A stretch of DNA of 64,000 nt from Agromyces sp. Soil535. GTDB taxonomy: Bacteria; Actinomycetota; Actinomycetes; Actinomycetales; Microbacteriaceae. The position numbers and the translations under genes are program-made. Under the pieces are notes generated by a model. That model did not search any database, was not told where the DNA came from, and was given only the letters and a program-made list of their open reading frames with translations. Positions 1 to 15,695 of this stretch are shown here, in pieces. Position 1 is the stretch's first letter. Each line of letters begins with the position of its first letter. The DNA is taken from NCBI RefSeq assembly GCF_001428255.1, contig NZ_LMRW01000023.1, forward strand, positions 372,309 through 436,308. Reading direction: 5' to 3'.

Positions 1-58
1 CACGCCGGACTGGAGGCGGCCGATGCCGCACGTCATGCGCAGGCGGCGTCGGCGGCGC
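1..58. other. Window edge, no gene assigned
   Basis: These bases lie downstream of capA. A minus-strand ATG at 34-36 opens a frame that runs off the window edge, but there is no clear ribosome binding site before it and too few codons to judge. I see nothing that can be supported here. Confidence 0.3.
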
Positions 59-1042
59 TCAGACCGAGTCGGGAAGGATTCGGATGACGAGACACCGCTC
101 GTCGTCATCCCAGACGGCGCGCGTGCCGAGTGCCAGGCAGCGCTGCGTCATGGCATCGGCGATCTCGCTGGCGTGCCGTCCGGCGTGACGGGCCTGGAAG
201 TGGACGATCTCGGTCGGATGCAGGCGCAGCTCGGTCGGGATCGCAGCTTCGGTGCGCAACATGAACAGGAACGACCGGTCGTTGCGCTCGACCGGATCGA
301 CCGCGTAGTCGTCGACGAAGTCGCCGGCGCCGTAGAGGATCGGCCTGTCGCGGTACACCTCGACCCCACGCACGATGTGCGGGGAGTGCCCGAACACGAC
401 GTCCGCTCCCGCGTCCACGAGCTCGCGCGCGAACGCACGGTGGCTGCGCGGGGCTTCGACGCCCCAGTTCCCACCCCAGTGCGCCGACACGATGAGCAAG
501 TCGACGATGTCTCGCTCCCGGGCGACGATATCGAGCAGGGCCACGGCGCGTGGGTCGTCGGGGTCGATGGGCACGTGGTGCACGCCGGGCGACTCCTGGC
601 CTGCTTCCCAGTCCGGCTCGTTGTCGGTGAAGGCGATCATGGCAATCGTGAGATCGTCGCGACGGATGACGGCGGGGCGCCGAGCCTCTTCCGCGTTCGC
701 CCCCGCACCGGCGAAGCGGATGCCGTGCTGCGCGAGCGTCGCGAGCGACTCGAGCGCGGCATCCGCGCCGAAATCGAGCACATGGTTGTTCGCCACCGAA
801 ACGAGAGCGAAGCCGGCCGACTCGAGGCTCGCCACGGCACGACGGTCGGCGCGGAAGTGGAAGGCCTTGCCGGGCCATGGCTCGCCGTCGTCGGCGAGCA
901 CGAACTCGACGTTGCCGACGAGCGCGTCGGCGCGTCGCAGCAGCGGCAGCGTGTCGCCCCACGGGTACTCCGGCGGGCGACGGCGCAGTTCCTCCGCCAC
1001 GAGCCGGCCCAGCATCACGTCACCGACGAAGGCGATCTCCAT
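59..1042 (-). CDS. CapA family metallophosphatase-like protein
   Basis: Predicted 327-residue protein of the CapA/PgsA family (calcineurin-like metallophosphatase fold), known from capsule and poly-gamma-glutamate synthesis; its substrate here is unknown. Visible motifs are FVGDVMLG (5-12), GNVEF (43-47), ANNHVLDFG (84-92), SAHWGGNW (186-193) and GHSPH (218-222), which fit the family's metal-binding Asp, Asn and His residues. I place the start at the ATG at 1042 because GGAGG lies five bases before it; in-frame ATGs at 1063 and a GTG/ATG at 1099 are alternatives. No signal peptide or membrane segment is obvious with this start. It follows pyk across a 238-bp gap containing a hairpin, so it may be a separate transcript. 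Confidence 0.85.
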   Translation of the reverse strand: MEIAFVGDVMLGRLVAEELRRRPPEYPWGDTLPLLRRADALVGNVEFVLADDGEPWPGKAFHFRADRRAVASLESAGFALVSVANNHVLDFGADAALESLATLAQHGIRFAGAGANAEEARRPAVIRRDDLTIAMIAFTDNEPDWEAGQESPGVHHVPIDPDDPRAVALLDIVARERDIVDLLIVSAHWGGNWGVEAPRSHRAFARELVDAGADVVFGHSPHIVRGVEVYRDRPILYGAGDFVDDYAVDPVERNDRSFLFMLRTEAAIPTELRLHPTEIVHFQARHAGRHASEIADAMTQRCLALGTRAVWDDDERCLVIRILPDSV

Positions 1043-1240
1043 GGGACCCTCCGAGCCGCTCATGGCGGCGCGTTCGCTCTTCTTTCCATCATGCACCACC
1101 GGCGCTGCCCATCAGGCACCAGGCACATGCGCGACACGAGGATGAAGGCCCAGACGTCACCCGCAGGTGAGGGTCACGCGGCGCGGCATCCGAACGGGCC
1201 CACCGTCGCGGCGACGCGGCATCCGCCTGCAGACGACGAC

Positions 1241-1271
1241 GGCCCGGTCGCTCCTCGCGGAGCACCGGGCC
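1241..1271 (-). terminator. Hairpin downstream of pyk
   Basis: Inverted repeat with arms 1241-1254 and 1259-1271, a 4-nt loop and one bulged base, starting 10 bp past the pyk stop. The stem is nearly all G-C. No strong T-run follows on the minus strand, so termination is inferred from position and stem strength. The rest of the pyk-capA gap (1043-1240) holds two copies of the GCGGCATCCG motif and no recognisable gene. Confidence 0.5.
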
Positions 1272-1280
1272 ATCGGTGCG

Positions 1281-2699
1281 TCAGTCCAGCACGTCGCCGA
1301 CGACGTGGACGCGCACGTCGTTCGTGGTGCCGGGGATGCCGGGAGGCGAACCCGAGATGATGACGACCTTCTCGCCGTTCGCGGCGATCCCGGTCTTCGC
1401 GAGGACCTCGTCGACCTGGCCGACCATCTGGTCGGTGTGGGTCACGCGATCGACGACGAACGACTCGACACCCCAATTCAGCGCCATGCGGCGACGGATC
1501 GCCGGGTCGGGCGTGAACGCGAGGATGGGGATGACGGAGCGGATGCGGGACATCCGGCGCACCGATTCGCCGGTCTCGGTGAAGACGCAGAGGTACTTCG
1601 CCTCGACGAAGTCCGCGACCTCGACGGCGGCGAGCGTGATCGCGCCGGCCTGCGTGCGCGGCTTCGTGCCGAGCGGCAGGATGCGGTCGAGCCCGTGCTC
1701 CTCGGTGGACTCCACGATGCGCGCCATCGTCTTCACCGTGATCACCGGGTACTCGCCGACGCTGGTCTCGCCCGAGAGCATCACGGCATCTGCACCGTCG
1801 AGCACCGCGTTCGCGACGTCGGAGGTCTCGGCGCGGGTCGGAACCGGGCTGTGGATCATCGACTCGAGCATCTGCGTGGCGACGATGACGGGCTTGGCGA
1901 GGCGCCGGGCGATCTCGACCGCGCGCTTCTGCACAATGGGCACGGCCTCGAGCGGCAGCTCGACGCCGAGGTCGCCTCGGGCGACCATGATCGCGTCGAA
2001 GGCCTCGGTGATCTCCTCCAGGGCGTCGACCGCCTGCGGCTTCTCGATCTTCGCGACGACCGGCACGCGACGTCCGACCTCGTCCATGATCTCGTGCACG
2101 CGCTCGATGTCGGAGGCGCTGCGCACGAAGGAGAGCGCGATGAGGTCGGCGCCGAGCTCGAGGCCCCAGCGCAGGTCGGCCTCATCCTTCTCCGACAGGG
2201 CTGGCACGTTGACGGTCACCCCGGGAAGGTTGATGCCCTTGTTGTTCGAGACGGGGCCTGCGACGACGACGCGGGTGGTGACCACCGTGCCGTCGGTCTC
2301 GACGACCTCGACGCGCACCTTGCCATCGTCGATGAGCAGGAAGTCGCCGGGCTTCACGTCGTGGGGCAGGCCCTTGAAGGTCGTGCCGACGATCTCCTTG
2401 GTGCCGACGATGTCTTCCGTCGTGATCTTGAAGACGTCGCCCTCTGCGAGCTCGTACGGGCCGTCGGCGAACTTCCCGAGGCGGATCTTGGGGCCCTGCA
2501 GGTCGATGAGCACCGCCACGGCGCGACCTGAGTCGTTCGCCGCCTTCCGCACGTTCTGGTAGACGCCCTCGTGCACGTCGTAGCTTCCGTGGCTGAGGTT
2601 CATGCGCGCGACGTCGATGCCCGCATCGACGATCGCCCGGATCTGCTCATAGCTCGATGTCGCCGGCCCGAGGGTGGCGACGATCTTCGCTCGTCTCAT
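1281..2699 (-). CDS. pyk: Pyruvate kinase
   Basis: Converts phosphoenolpyruvate and ADP to pyruvate and ATP, the last step of glycolysis, in the cytoplasm. The 472-residue length is normal for the family. It starts with the typical KIVATLGPATSS (5-16). The catalytic signature around KIEKPQA (217-223) and MVARGDLGVELP (238-249) is intact, followed by DGADAVMLSGETSVGEYP with the conserved SGET. ATG start with GGGAG upstream. It lies downstream of gltD on the same strand across 74 bp that contain a small GC hairpin, so it may be partly independent of gltBD. Confidence 0.97.
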   Translation of the reverse strand: MRRAKIVATLGPATSSYEQIRAIVDAGIDVARMNLSHGSYDVHEGVYQNVRKAANDSGRAVAVLIDLQGPKIRLGKFADGPYELAEGDVFKITTEDIVGTKEIVGTTFKGLPHDVKPGDFLLIDDGKVRVEVVETDGTVVTTRVVVAGPVSNNKGINLPGVTVNVPALSEKDEADLRWGLELGADLIALSFVRSASDIERVHEIMDEVGRRVPVVAKIEKPQAVDALEEITEAFDAIMVARGDLGVELPLEAVPIVQKRAVEIARRLAKPVIVATQMLESMIHSPVPTRAETSDVANAVLDGADAVMLSGETSVGEYPVITVKTMARIVESTEEHGLDRILPLGTKPRTQAGAITLAAVEVADFVEAKYLCVFTETGESVRRMSRIRSVIPILAFTPDPAIRRRMALNWGVESFVVDRVTHTDQMVGQVDEVLAKTGIAANGEKVVIISGSPPGIPGTTNDVRVHVVGDVLD

Positions 2700-2751
2700 C
2701 TGGTGTGTGCTCCCGTGTTCCGCGCCGCAGCGCTGGGTGGTGGTCGTGCGA

Positions 2752-2766
2752 CGCGCCGTCGGCGCG
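2752..2766 (-). terminator. Small hairpin between gltD and pyk
   Basis: A 6-bp perfect GC stem (2752-2757 with 2761-2766, 3-nt loop) lies 8 bp past the gltD stop. There is no T-run after it. It could be a weak terminator or pause, or chance in GC-rich DNA. Confidence 0.3.
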
Positions 2767-2773
2767 CGCGGGT

Positions 2774-4231
<1,458 letters not shown>

Positions 4232-4284
4232 CCGTCACCTCCATGCATTCGTGGAGCACTGCTCGAGTCTGGTTCGGGTCGCGC

Positions 4285-8877
<4,593 letters not shown>

Positions 8878-8970
8878 CAACTAGTCAGGCAGCGGGGGAC
8901 GTCGTCGGCCCTTCGAAGGGATGTCGCGACGCATGGTGCGGCGTCGCGTCGGAGAACGTGAGGTGGGGCG

Positions 8971-9963
8971 CTACTCGGTGGTAGAACGGCTCGAGCTTGT
9001 GGCTGCCGTCTCGCCCGTGCGGTTCTCGCCCTCGACGCCATCGTCGAGAGAGTCGGAGTCGGACTCGGTTTCGTCAGAGTCTACCTCAGCGTCGGGTCCC
9101 TTCCATTCACGTCCGGGAACGTAGGGGCTCAGCTCATCGCCGGTGTGCCGGCGGCGCTGCACGAGGAAGATCACGATGCCGAGCACGACGGCGGCCCACG
9201 ACGCCCACACGTTGACGCGGACGCCGAGGAACATCTCACTCGGGTCGACGCGGATCGCCTCGAAGAACGAGCGGCCCGCGCCGTACCAGATGAGGTAGAG
9301 GGCGAACGCCTTGCCCCAGCGCAGGTTGATCCGCCGCTCGAGCAGGATGATGAGCGCGGCGCCCGCGAGGTTCCACACCATCTCGTACAGGAACGTCGGG
9401 TGGAACAGCGTGCCCTCGGCCAGGCCGGCCGGGAAGGCGAGGTTCTCGGACTCGATCTCCAGGCCCCACGGGAGGTCGGTCGGCATACCGAAGAGCTCGT
9501 GGTTGAACCAGTTGCCGAGGCGGCCGACCGCCTGCGCGACCAGGAGGCCGGGGGCGAGGGCGTCGGCGAACGACAGGAAGCGGATGCCGGTCATACGGCA
9601 GCCGATCCAGACGCCGATCGCGCCGCCGATCAGTGCACCGTAGATGGCGTTGCCGCCCTCCCAGATGCGCACCACTGCCCACGGGTCGGCCCCGGCGAAG
9701 AAGTAGTCGTCGGGGTGCGTCAGCACGTGGTAGATCCGTGCCGCGATGATGCCGAGCGGCACGGCCCACAGGGCGATGTCGAGCACGACGCCCGGCTCCG
9801 CCCCGCGCTTGGTGAGTCGGCGCGACGTGATGATGACCGCGAGGATGATGCCGAGCAGGATGCACAGCGCGTACATGTGGATGTTGAGCTGCCACCCGAA
9901 CAGGTTGAGCTCCCAGATCTGCCATTCGTAGTCGGGGCTGGGGATGCTGAGCGGTGCGATCAC
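8971..9963 (-). CDS. lgt: Prolipoprotein diacylglyceryl transferase
   Basis: Integral membrane enzyme that transfers diacylglyceryl from phosphatidylglycerol to the lipobox Cys of prolipoproteins, the first step of lipoprotein maturation. The 330-residue protein has about seven hydrophobic segments and the Lgt signature GRLGNWFNHELFG. The C-terminal 55 or so residues are acidic and Ser/Thr-rich, a poorly conserved cytoplasmic tail common in actinobacterial Lgt. GTG start with GAGGAAAGG upstream. Its place right after trpA is conserved in actinobacteria and does not imply a shared function. Confidence 0.95.
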   Translation of the reverse strand: MIAPLSIPSPDYEWQIWELNLFGWQLNIHMYALCILLGIILAVIITSRRLTKRGAEPGVVLDIALWAVPLGIIAARIYHVLTHPDDYFFAGADPWAVVRIWEGGNAIYGALIGGAIGVWIGCRMTGIRFLSFADALAPGLLVAQAVGRLGNWFNHELFGMPTDLPWGLEIESENLAFPAGLAEGTLFHPTFLYEMVWNLAGAALIILLERRINLRWGKAFALYLIWYGAGRSFFEAIRVDPSEMFLGVRVNVWASWAAVVLGIVIFLVQRRRHTGDELSPYVPGREWKGPDAEVDSDETESDSDSLDDGVEGENRTGETAATSSSRSTTE

Positions 9964-10010
9964 TCGGGCTGCTGCCTTTCCTCGTGCGACGTGCGGCCGT
10001 CAGGCCTCAG

Positions 10011-10805
10011 TCAGCGTACTTCACTCGGCCGCGTGCCGCGCGCGAGCTCCCCTGCCAGCTCGCCCGCCGCTTCGACCCCGCCGTCGGCGAGCGCCTTCAC
10101 GAGCGCAGAGCCCACGATGGCGCCGTCGGCGTACTCGAGCACCTCCGCGACCTGCGCCGCGGTCGAGATGCCGAGCCCGACGCAGCTGGCGGGGGCCCCG
10201 GCCTCGGCGAGCCGGGCGACGAGGGTGCGTGCGGCCTCGTCGACGTCACTGCGGGCACCCGTGATGCCCATCGTCGAGACGGCGTACACGAAGCCACGGC
10301 TCGAGTCGACCGCCTGGCGGATGCGGGCGTCGGTCGAGGTCGGCGCCGCGAGGAACACACGGTCGAGGCCGGTGCGCTCGGATGCCGCGATCCAGTCGGC
10401 CGCCTCGTCGGGGATGAGGTCGGGCGTGATCAGGCCCGCTCCCCCGGCCGCGGCGAGGTCGTCCGCGAAGCGGTCGACGCCGTACTGCAGGACAGGGTTC
10501 CAGTAGGTCATGATCAGCACCGGGGCATCCGTGCGCTCGGTGATGCGACGCACGGCCTCGAACCCGTGGGTGAGGCGGAAGCCGTTGGCGAGTGCCTGCT
10601 GCGTGGCCGCCTGGATGACGGGGCCGTCCATGACCGGGTCGGAGTACGGCAGCCCGAGCTCGAGCACGTCGACGCCGTGTTCGACCAGTGCGATGGCCGC
10701 CTCGACGCTCTCGTCGAGGGTCGGGAAGCCGACCGGCAGGTAGCCGACGAGCGCACCTGCGGCCTCATCGTTGCGGCGCCGGATGACGGGACCCACCGTT
10801 CTCAC
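10011..10805 (-). CDS. trpA: Tryptophan synthase alpha subunit
   Basis: Cleaves indole-3-glycerol phosphate to indole and glyceraldehyde 3-phosphate and passes the indole to TrpB. The 264-residue TIM barrel has the catalytic Glu in [16 protein letters not shown] and the conserved YWNPV and GLITPDL segments. The GTG start overlaps the trpB stop (GTGA), so translation of the two subunits is probably coupled and equimolar. Confidence 0.96.
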   Translation of the reverse strand: MRTVGPVIRRRNDEAAGALVGYLPVGFPTLDESVEAAIALVEHGVDVLELGLPYSDPVMDGPVIQAATQQALANGFRLTHGFEAVRRITERTDAPVLIMTYWNPVLQYGVDRFADDLAAAGGAGLITPDLIPDEAADWIAASERTGLDRVFLAAPTSTDARIRQAVDSSRGFVYAVSTMGITGARSDVDEAARTLVARLAEAGAPASCVGLGISTAAQVAEVLEYADGAIVGSALVKALADGGVEAAGELAGELARGTRPSEVR

Positions 10806-12010
10806 TTGGGGTGCTCCTGGTCGTAGAGGTCGAAGTACTTCGCGGCGGTGTCCATGTCCTTGTCGCCGCGTCCGGAGAGGCTGACGAGGATGGTCGCGCC
10901 TGGTCCGAGCTCCGTGCCGAGCTCCAGGGTGCCGGCGAGGGCGTGCGCGGACTCGATGGCGGGGATGATGCCCTCGGTGCGGGTCAGGAGACGGAGCGCC
11001 TGCATGGCGGCGGCATCCGTCACCGGCCGGTACGTCGCGCGCCCGATCGCGGCGAGCCAGGCGTGCTCGGGGCCCACGCCCGGGTAGTCGAGGCCCGCGG
11101 AGATGGAGTGCGACTCGATGGTCTGGCCGTCTTCATCCTGCAGGAGGTAGCTGCGGGCGCCGTGCAGCACCCCGGGGCGGCCCTTCGTGATGGTGGCCGC
11201 GTGCCGCTCGGTGTCGACGCCCTCGCCGCCCGCCTCGAAGCCGTAGAGGGCCACCTCGGCGTCGTCGAGGAAGGCATGGAAGATGCCGATCGCATTGGAG
11301 CCGCCGCCGACGCAGGCGGTCACCGCCGTGGGCAGCGCGCCGGTGAGGTCGATGACCTGCTGGCGCGCCTCCTCGCCGATGACCTTCTGGAAGTCGCGCA
11401 CCATCTCGGGGAACGGGTGGGGACCCGCGACCGTGCCGAAGATGTAGTTGGTGGTGGCCACGTTCGTGACCCAGTCGCGCATCGCCTCGTTGATCGCGTC
11501 CTTCAGCGTGCGCGATCCGGTGGTGACCGGCACGACCTCGGCGCCGAGCAGGCGCATGCGGGCGACGTTCAGTGCCTGGCGCTCGGTGTCGACCTCGCCC
11601 ATGTAGATCGTGCACTCGAGGCCGAACAGGGCGGCGGCGGTCGCCGTGGCGACTCCGTGCTGACCGGCGCCGGTCTCTGCGATCACGCGTGTCTTGCCGA
11701 TGCGCTTCGTGAGCAGCGCCTGGCCGAGCACGTTGTTGATCTTGTGCGAACCCGTGTGGTTGAGGTCCTCGCGCTTCAGGATGACGCGTGCTCCGCCGGC
11801 GTGCCGCGCGAACCGCGGCACCTCGGTGATGATCGACGGCCGGCCGGTGTAGCTGCGTCCGAGCTCGGCGAGTTCCTCGCCGAAGGCGGGGTCGAGCTTC
11901 GCGAGGTCGTACGCCTCGCCCAGCTCGTCGAGGGCGGCGACGAGGGATTCGGGCACGAACCGCCCGCCGAAGTCGCCGAAGTACGGACCGCTCTGCGCTC
12001 TCAGCGCCAT
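10802..12010 (-). CDS. trpB: Tryptophan synthase beta subunit
   Basis: PLP enzyme that condenses indole with L-serine to give tryptophan. The predicted protein is 402 residues. The PLP lysine lies in [10 protein letters not shown], the phosphate-binding loop is GGGSNAIG, and the N-terminus [14 protein letters not shown] is typical of TrpB1. I start at the ATG at 12010, one base after the trpC stop; the open frame extends 35 codons further upstream, but that part lies inside trpC and has no family similarity. Confidence 0.96.
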   Translation of the reverse strand: MALRAQSGPYFGDFGGRFVPESLVAALDELGEAYDLAKLDPAFGEELAELGRSYTGRPSIITEVPRFARHAGGARVILKREDLNHTGSHKINNVLGQALLTKRIGKTRVIAETGAGQHGVATATAAALFGLECTIYMGEVDTERQALNVARMRLLGAEVVPVTTGSRTLKDAINEAMRDWVTNVATTNYIFGTVAGPHPFPEMVRDFQKVIGEEARQQVIDLTGALPTAVTACVGGGSNAIGIFHAFLDDAEVALYGFEAGGEGVDTERHAATITKGRPGVLHGARSYLLQDEDGQTIESHSISAGLDYPGVGPEHAWLAAIGRATYRPVTDAAAMQALRLLTRTEGIIPAIESAHALAGTLELGTELGPGATILVSLSGRGDKDMDTAAKYFDLYDQEHPK

Positions 12011-12011
12011 G

Positions 12012-12782
12012 TCACACCGCCAGGAAGGCTCGGAGGTTGGCAATCGGGTCGCCCGTGACGAGCGCCTCGCCCACGAGCACCACGTCGGCGCCCGATGCAC
12101 GGTAGTGCGCGACATCCACCGCCGACAGCACCGCGGACTCGGCGACGCGGATGGCGCCGCCCGGGAAGCGGTCGGCGAGGCGGCCGAAGAGGTCGCGGTC
12201 GAGCTCGAAGCTCGAGAGGTCGCGGGCGTTCACACCGATGAGCCGCGCACCGAGCGCGGCGGCCCGGTCGAGCTCCTCGGCGGAGTGCGCCTCGACGAGC
12301 GGCGTCATGCCGAGCCCGACGACCAGGTCGAAGAGCTCCCGCAGCGTGGCGTCGTCGAGCGCCGCGACGATGAGGAGCACGAGGTCGGCGCCGGCGGCGC
12401 GCGCCTCGTACACCTGGTACGGCGTCGCGATGAAGTCCTTTCGCAGCACCGGCAGCGCGACCGCGGCACGCACGGCCTCGAGGTCGGCGAGCGACCCGCC
12501 GAACCTGCGCCCCTCGGTGAGCACGCTGATGGCGCTCGCGCCGCCGAGCTCGTAGCTGCGTGCGAGTGCCGCCGGATCGGCGATCTTCGCCAGCGACCCT
12601 CGGGAAGGGCTCGAGCGCTTGATCTCGGCGATGACCTTCACGTGGTGGGCGGGCTTCAGCGCCTCGAGGGCGTCGAGCGCGGCGGGACGCGCGAGTGCGG
12701 CACGCTCGACCTCTTCGAGGGAGCGTGTCTCACGGCGTGCGAGCGAATCGGCGACCGCGTTCGCGGTCAGTTCGGACAGCAC
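12012..12782 (-). CDS. trpC: Indole-3-glycerol phosphate synthase
   Basis: Closes the indole ring from carboxyphenylaminodeoxyribulose 5-phosphate. 256 residues, TIM barrel, with the signature [13 protein letters not shown] and the conserved VLRKDFI and [11 protein letters not shown] start. The gene is monofunctional: no TrpF domain is fused, and no trpF occurs in the window. In actinobacteria the HisA-type isomerase often supplies that activity, but that gene is not here either. Confidence 0.95.
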   Translation of the reverse strand: MLSELTANAVADSLARRETRSLEEVERAALARPAALDALEALKPAHHVKVIAEIKRSSPSRGSLAKIADPAALARSYELGGASAISVLTEGRRFGGSLADLEAVRAAVALPVLRKDFIATPYQVYEARAAGADLVLLIVAALDDATLRELFDLVVGLGMTPLVEAHSAEELDRAAALGARLIGVNARDLSSFELDRDLFGRLADRFPGGAIRVAESAVLSAVDVAHYRASGADVVLVGEALVTGDPIANLRAFLAV

Positions 12783-12785
12783 GCG

Positions 12786-13016
12786 TCAGTGCACCCTCTC
12801 GGCGACCTTCGCGCCACCGACACCGTATCCGGCGCGGGCGAGCGCCCAGCCGACGATCGCACCGACCACGAGGAGGACGGCCGACGCCCACACCAGCCAC
12901 TGCACGTCGAAGAAGAACGCGACCGTGCCGATGACGAACGCGATGAGCATGATCGTGACGGAGGTCCATGCCGCGGGCGAGTGTCCGTGGCCGGGATCTG
13001 CGTGCTCAGTGCTCAT
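12786..13016 (-). CDS. HGxxPAAW family small membrane protein
   Basis: A 76-residue protein with the actinobacterial motif HGHSPAAW near residues 10-17, followed by two hydrophobic helices (about 21-40 and 44-64) and a short basic tail. Function unknown; the family is usually found beside the trp genes in actinobacteria, as here between trpC and another membrane protein. ATG start with GAAGGAG at good spacing. It may help fold or regulate a membrane partner, but nothing in the sequence tells. Confidence 0.85.
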   Translation of the reverse strand: MSTEHADPGHGHSPAAWTSVTIMLIAFVIGTVAFFFDVQWLVWASAVLLVVGAIVGWALARAGYGVGGAKVAERVH

Positions 13017-13049
13017 GATGCTCCTTCGTTGCGGGGTTCGGGGGTCAGT

Positions 13050-13751
13050 CTAGCGGCTGGGCCCGGCCGGCCCCTCGCCGGTCTGGGGGTCCTCGTGCGT
13101 CGCCTCGACGCCGGCGGCGCCGGTGTCGTCGTCGGTGGGGTCGTCGCCGCGGCTGAGTTCGTCCCAGTCGTCGATGGCACGGTCGGATGCCGCACGCTCG
13201 TGCGCCCCGGACGCCCCCTCGTCGGCGTCGGCGAGGCGCGCACCGCGGTACCGCCGCGACGAGACGGGCCACCGGGTGCCGGTGACCAGCACCGCGATAC
13301 CCGCGAGGACGAAGAGCACTCCCCCGACGACGGCGGCCGCGGGCCACACGGTGGCGGTCGCCGACGCCACGAGCTCGGCGGTGGGGCCCGAACCCGAGAC
13401 GCCCGTGGCATCCGTCACCGCGGGGGCGGCCGCCGCGATCGGGTCGCCCAGCGAGACGCCGACGGCGAGCAGGACGCAGCCGCCGAGCACGACCTCGAGC
13501 ACGCCGAGCACGATGCGGATGCCGGGACCCGCGATCGCGAGGGCGGCGACGAGCGCGAGCCCGGCGAGCCCGAGCGCCGCAAGGGCGGGCGAGGCCACGC
13601 TGCCGGGCACCGCGATCGCCTCTCCTGCACCCTGCGCCGAGGCATCCGTGAGCTCCAGCTCGAACCAGGTCTGGCTCCACGAGAGCAGGGCGAGCGCCGC
13701 GCCGATGACCGTGACGACGACGACCGGGAGCTTCATGCGGGCCGCGATCAC
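13050..13751 (-). CDS. Trp region conserved membrane protein (Trp_oprn_chp type)
   Basis: Predicted 233-residue protein with four hydrophobic helices: one at the start, two in the Ala/Leu/Val-rich centre, and one around WPAAAVVGGVLFVLAGIAV. An acidic, disordered C-terminal tail of about 60 residues follows. This arrangement and its position directly after trpE match the actinobacterial 'trp region conserved hypothetical membrane protein'. The WSQTWFE motif after the first helix is characteristic. The function is unknown. The GTG start at 13751 overlaps the trpE stop (GTGA); an ATG five codons later is the alternative. Confidence 0.8.
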   Translation of the reverse strand: MIAARMKLPVVVVTVIGAALALLSWSQTWFELELTDASAQGAGEAIAVPGSVASPALAALGLAGLALVAALAIAGPGIRIVLGVLEVVLGGCVLLAVGVSLGDPIAAAAPAVTDATGVSGSGPTAELVASATATVWPAAAVVGGVLFVLAGIAVLVTGTRWPVSSRRYRGARLADADEGASGAHERAASDRAIDDWDELSRGDDPTDDDTGAAGVEATHEDPQTGEGPAGPSR

Positions 13752-15280
13752 TCGACCCTCCGCATCGCGTTCGCCACTGCGACCGCACGCAGCGGCGCGG
13801 CGGCCTTGTTCTGGGACTCCTGGAACTCCGACTCGGGCACGGAGTCGGCCACGAGCCCGCCACCCGCCTGGACCCGTGCGATGCCACCCGAGATGGACGC
13901 GGTGCGGATCGCGATGGCGAGGTCGGCGTCGCCGCCGAAGCCGAAGTAGCCGACGACGCCGCCGTAGAGGCCCCGTTGCGCCGGTTCGAGCTCGTCGATG
14001 ATCTCGAGCGCGCGGGGCTTCGGCGCACCGGAGAGCGTGCCCGCCGGGAAGGTCGCGCGGAACACGTCGACGGCGTTCGCGTGGGGCGCGAGGTCGCCCT
14101 CGACGGAGGAGACGAGGTGCATGATGTGGCTGAACCGCTCCACGCGCATGAACTCGGTGACCTCCACCGAGCCCGCCGTGCAGACCTTGGCGAGGTCGTT
14201 GCGGGCGAGGTCGACGAGCATGAGGTGCTCGGCCTGCTCCTTGGGGTCGGCGACGAGCTCGGCCTCGAGGTCGGCGTCCTGCTCCGGCGTGGCACCGCGC
14301 GGCTTGGAGCCCGCGATCGGGTGCGTGAACACGCGACCGTCCTGCACCTTCACGAGCGCCTCGGGCGAGGAGCCGACGATCCAGTACGGCTCGCCCGCCG
14401 GGTCGTCGAGGTGCAGCACGTACATGTACGGGCTCGGATTGAGGCTCCGCAGCACCCGGTAGACGTCGATCGGGTCGGCCGTCGCCTCCTGCTCGAAGCG
14501 CTGTGAGATCACCACCTGGAAGATGTCGCCCTCGCGGATGTACTCCTTCGAGCGCTCGACCGCCGCGAGGAAGTCGGCCTTCTCGGTGCGGTACGTCGGC
14601 GCGGCAGCGGTGCTGAGGTCGATCTCGGCGAGCCACGCCTCCGACGGGCGCGCGAGCCGTCGCTGCATCCGGTCGAGGCGCTCCTGCGCGTCCACCCACA
14701 GCGCCTCGGGCGAATCGTCGCCGTCGTGCAGCGCGGAGGCGATGAGCTGCACGGTGCCGGTGCGGTGGTCGATCACGACGAGCTCGGACACGAAGCTGAA
14801 CGCCTGTCCGGGCATCCGGAAGTCGGCAGGCGGTCGGTTCGGAAGGTGCTCGATCTGGCGGATGGCCTCCCACCCGATGAACCCGACGAGTCCGCCGGTG
14901 AGCGGCGGCGCGCCCGGCACGTCCTCCGTGCGCCACCGCTCGTAGAGCGCCTCGAGCGCGGCGAGCGGGGCGAGGGCCGCGGCCTCGCCGAGCGCGCGCT
15001 CCGCCGACAGCCCATAGTCCTGCCACTCGACACGCCCGTCGTGCTCGGTGAGCACGCCGTACGACGACGCGCCCACGAACGAGTATCGCGACCAGATGCC
15101 GCCCTGCTCGGCGGACTCGAGGAGGAAGGTGCCGGGGCGACCCTCCGCGAGCTTGCGGTAGATGCCGACGGGAGTCTCGCCATCGGCGAACAGCTCTCGG
15201 GCGACGGGCACGACGCGACGTCCGGGCAGGAGCGCGGTGAACTCGTCGAAGCTCGTGGTGGCGGAGGGCACTCGGATCAC
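13748..15280 (-). CDS. trpE: Anthranilate synthase component I
   Basis: Makes anthranilate from chorismate, the committed step of tryptophan synthesis. About 510 residues. The chorismate-binding domain is complete, with HPIAGSKPRGATPE and MLVDLARNDLAKVC, and the N-terminal LLESAEQGG segment resembles the tryptophan-feedback site. The amidotransferase partner TrpG is not in the window. The start is taken as the GTG at 15280, 7 bp after the hisI stop; another GTG three codons later is possible. There is no leader peptide or attenuator, since hisI lies immediately upstream. Confidence 0.95.
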   Translation of the reverse strand: MIRVPSATTSFDEFTALLPGRRVVPVARELFADGETPVGIYRKLAEGRPGTFLLESAEQGGIWSRYSFVGASSYGVLTEHDGRVEWQDYGLSAERALGEAAALAPLAALEALYERWRTEDVPGAPPLTGGLVGFIGWEAIRQIEHLPNRPPADFRMPGQAFSFVSELVVIDHRTGTVQLIASALHDGDDSPEALWVDAQERLDRMQRRLARPSEAWLAEIDLSTAAAPTYRTEKADFLAAVERSKEYIREGDIFQVVISQRFEQEATADPIDVYRVLRSLNPSPYMYVLHLDDPAGEPYWIVGSSPEALVKVQDGRVFTHPIAGSKPRGATPEQDADLEAELVADPKEQAEHLMLVDLARNDLAKVCTAGSVEVTEFMRVERFSHIMHLVSSVEGDLAPHANAVDVFRATFPAGTLSGAPKPRALEIIDELEPAQRGLYGGVVGYFGFGGDADLAIAIRTASISGGIARVQAGGGLVADSVPESEFQESQNKAAAPLRAVAVANAMRRVE

Positions 15281-15287
15281 CTCGTCG

Positions 15288-15695
15288 TCAGTCGGCGGGC
15301 CGCAGGCCCTCGGCGACCTCGAGCGGGTCGCCGTCGAAACAGGTGCGGGTGCCGGTGTGGCACGCCGCGCCGACCTGCTCGACCGTGACGAGCAGCGTGT
15401 CCGCGTCGCAATCGAGCGCCGCGGCGCGCACGTACTGCACATGCCCCGAGGTGTCGCCCTTGCGCCAGTACTCCTGCCGTGACCGCGACCAGAACGTGAC
15501 GCGGCCCTGGGTGAGCGTTCGTCGCATGGCCTCGCGGTCCATCCAACCGAGCATGAGCACCTCGCCGGTGCCCTCCTGCTGGATGATGGCGGGCAGCAGC
15601 CCGTCGGCGTTGAACGCCGCACGGTCGAGCGGCGAGCCGCCGGCCGTCCAGGCCTCCTCGTCGCGTTCCAGCTCCTCGTCGCCCGGTTCGCTCAT
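15288..15695 (-). CDS. hisI: Phosphoribosyl-AMP cyclohydrolase
   Basis: Opens the adenine ring of phosphoribosyl-AMP, step 3 of histidine synthesis. 135 residues, monofunctional; the pyrophosphohydrolase step is the separate hisE. The metal-binding segment [19 protein letters not shown], the end HTGTRTCF and MLGWMDREA are intact. The ATG at 15695 overlaps the hisF stop by 4 nt (ATGA). Confidence 0.94.
   Translation of the reverse strand: MSEPGDEELERDEEAWTAGGSPLDRAAFNADGLLPAIIQQEGTGEVLMLGWMDREAMRRTLTQGRVTFWSRSRQEYWRKGDTSGHVQYVRAAALDCDADTLLVTVEQVGAACHTGTRTCFDGDPLEVAEGLRPAD

Noticed and set aside
8881-8970. A regulatory RNA before gltB
   Set aside because: Only a short CCCTTCGAAGGG palindrome and scattered G-rich runs are seen; nothing matches a known riboswitch, and this is just the gap to lgt.
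15281-15330. A tryptophan attenuator or leader peptide before trpE
   Set aside because: trpE begins 7 bp after hisI, and no Trp-codon run or alternating hairpins are seen.
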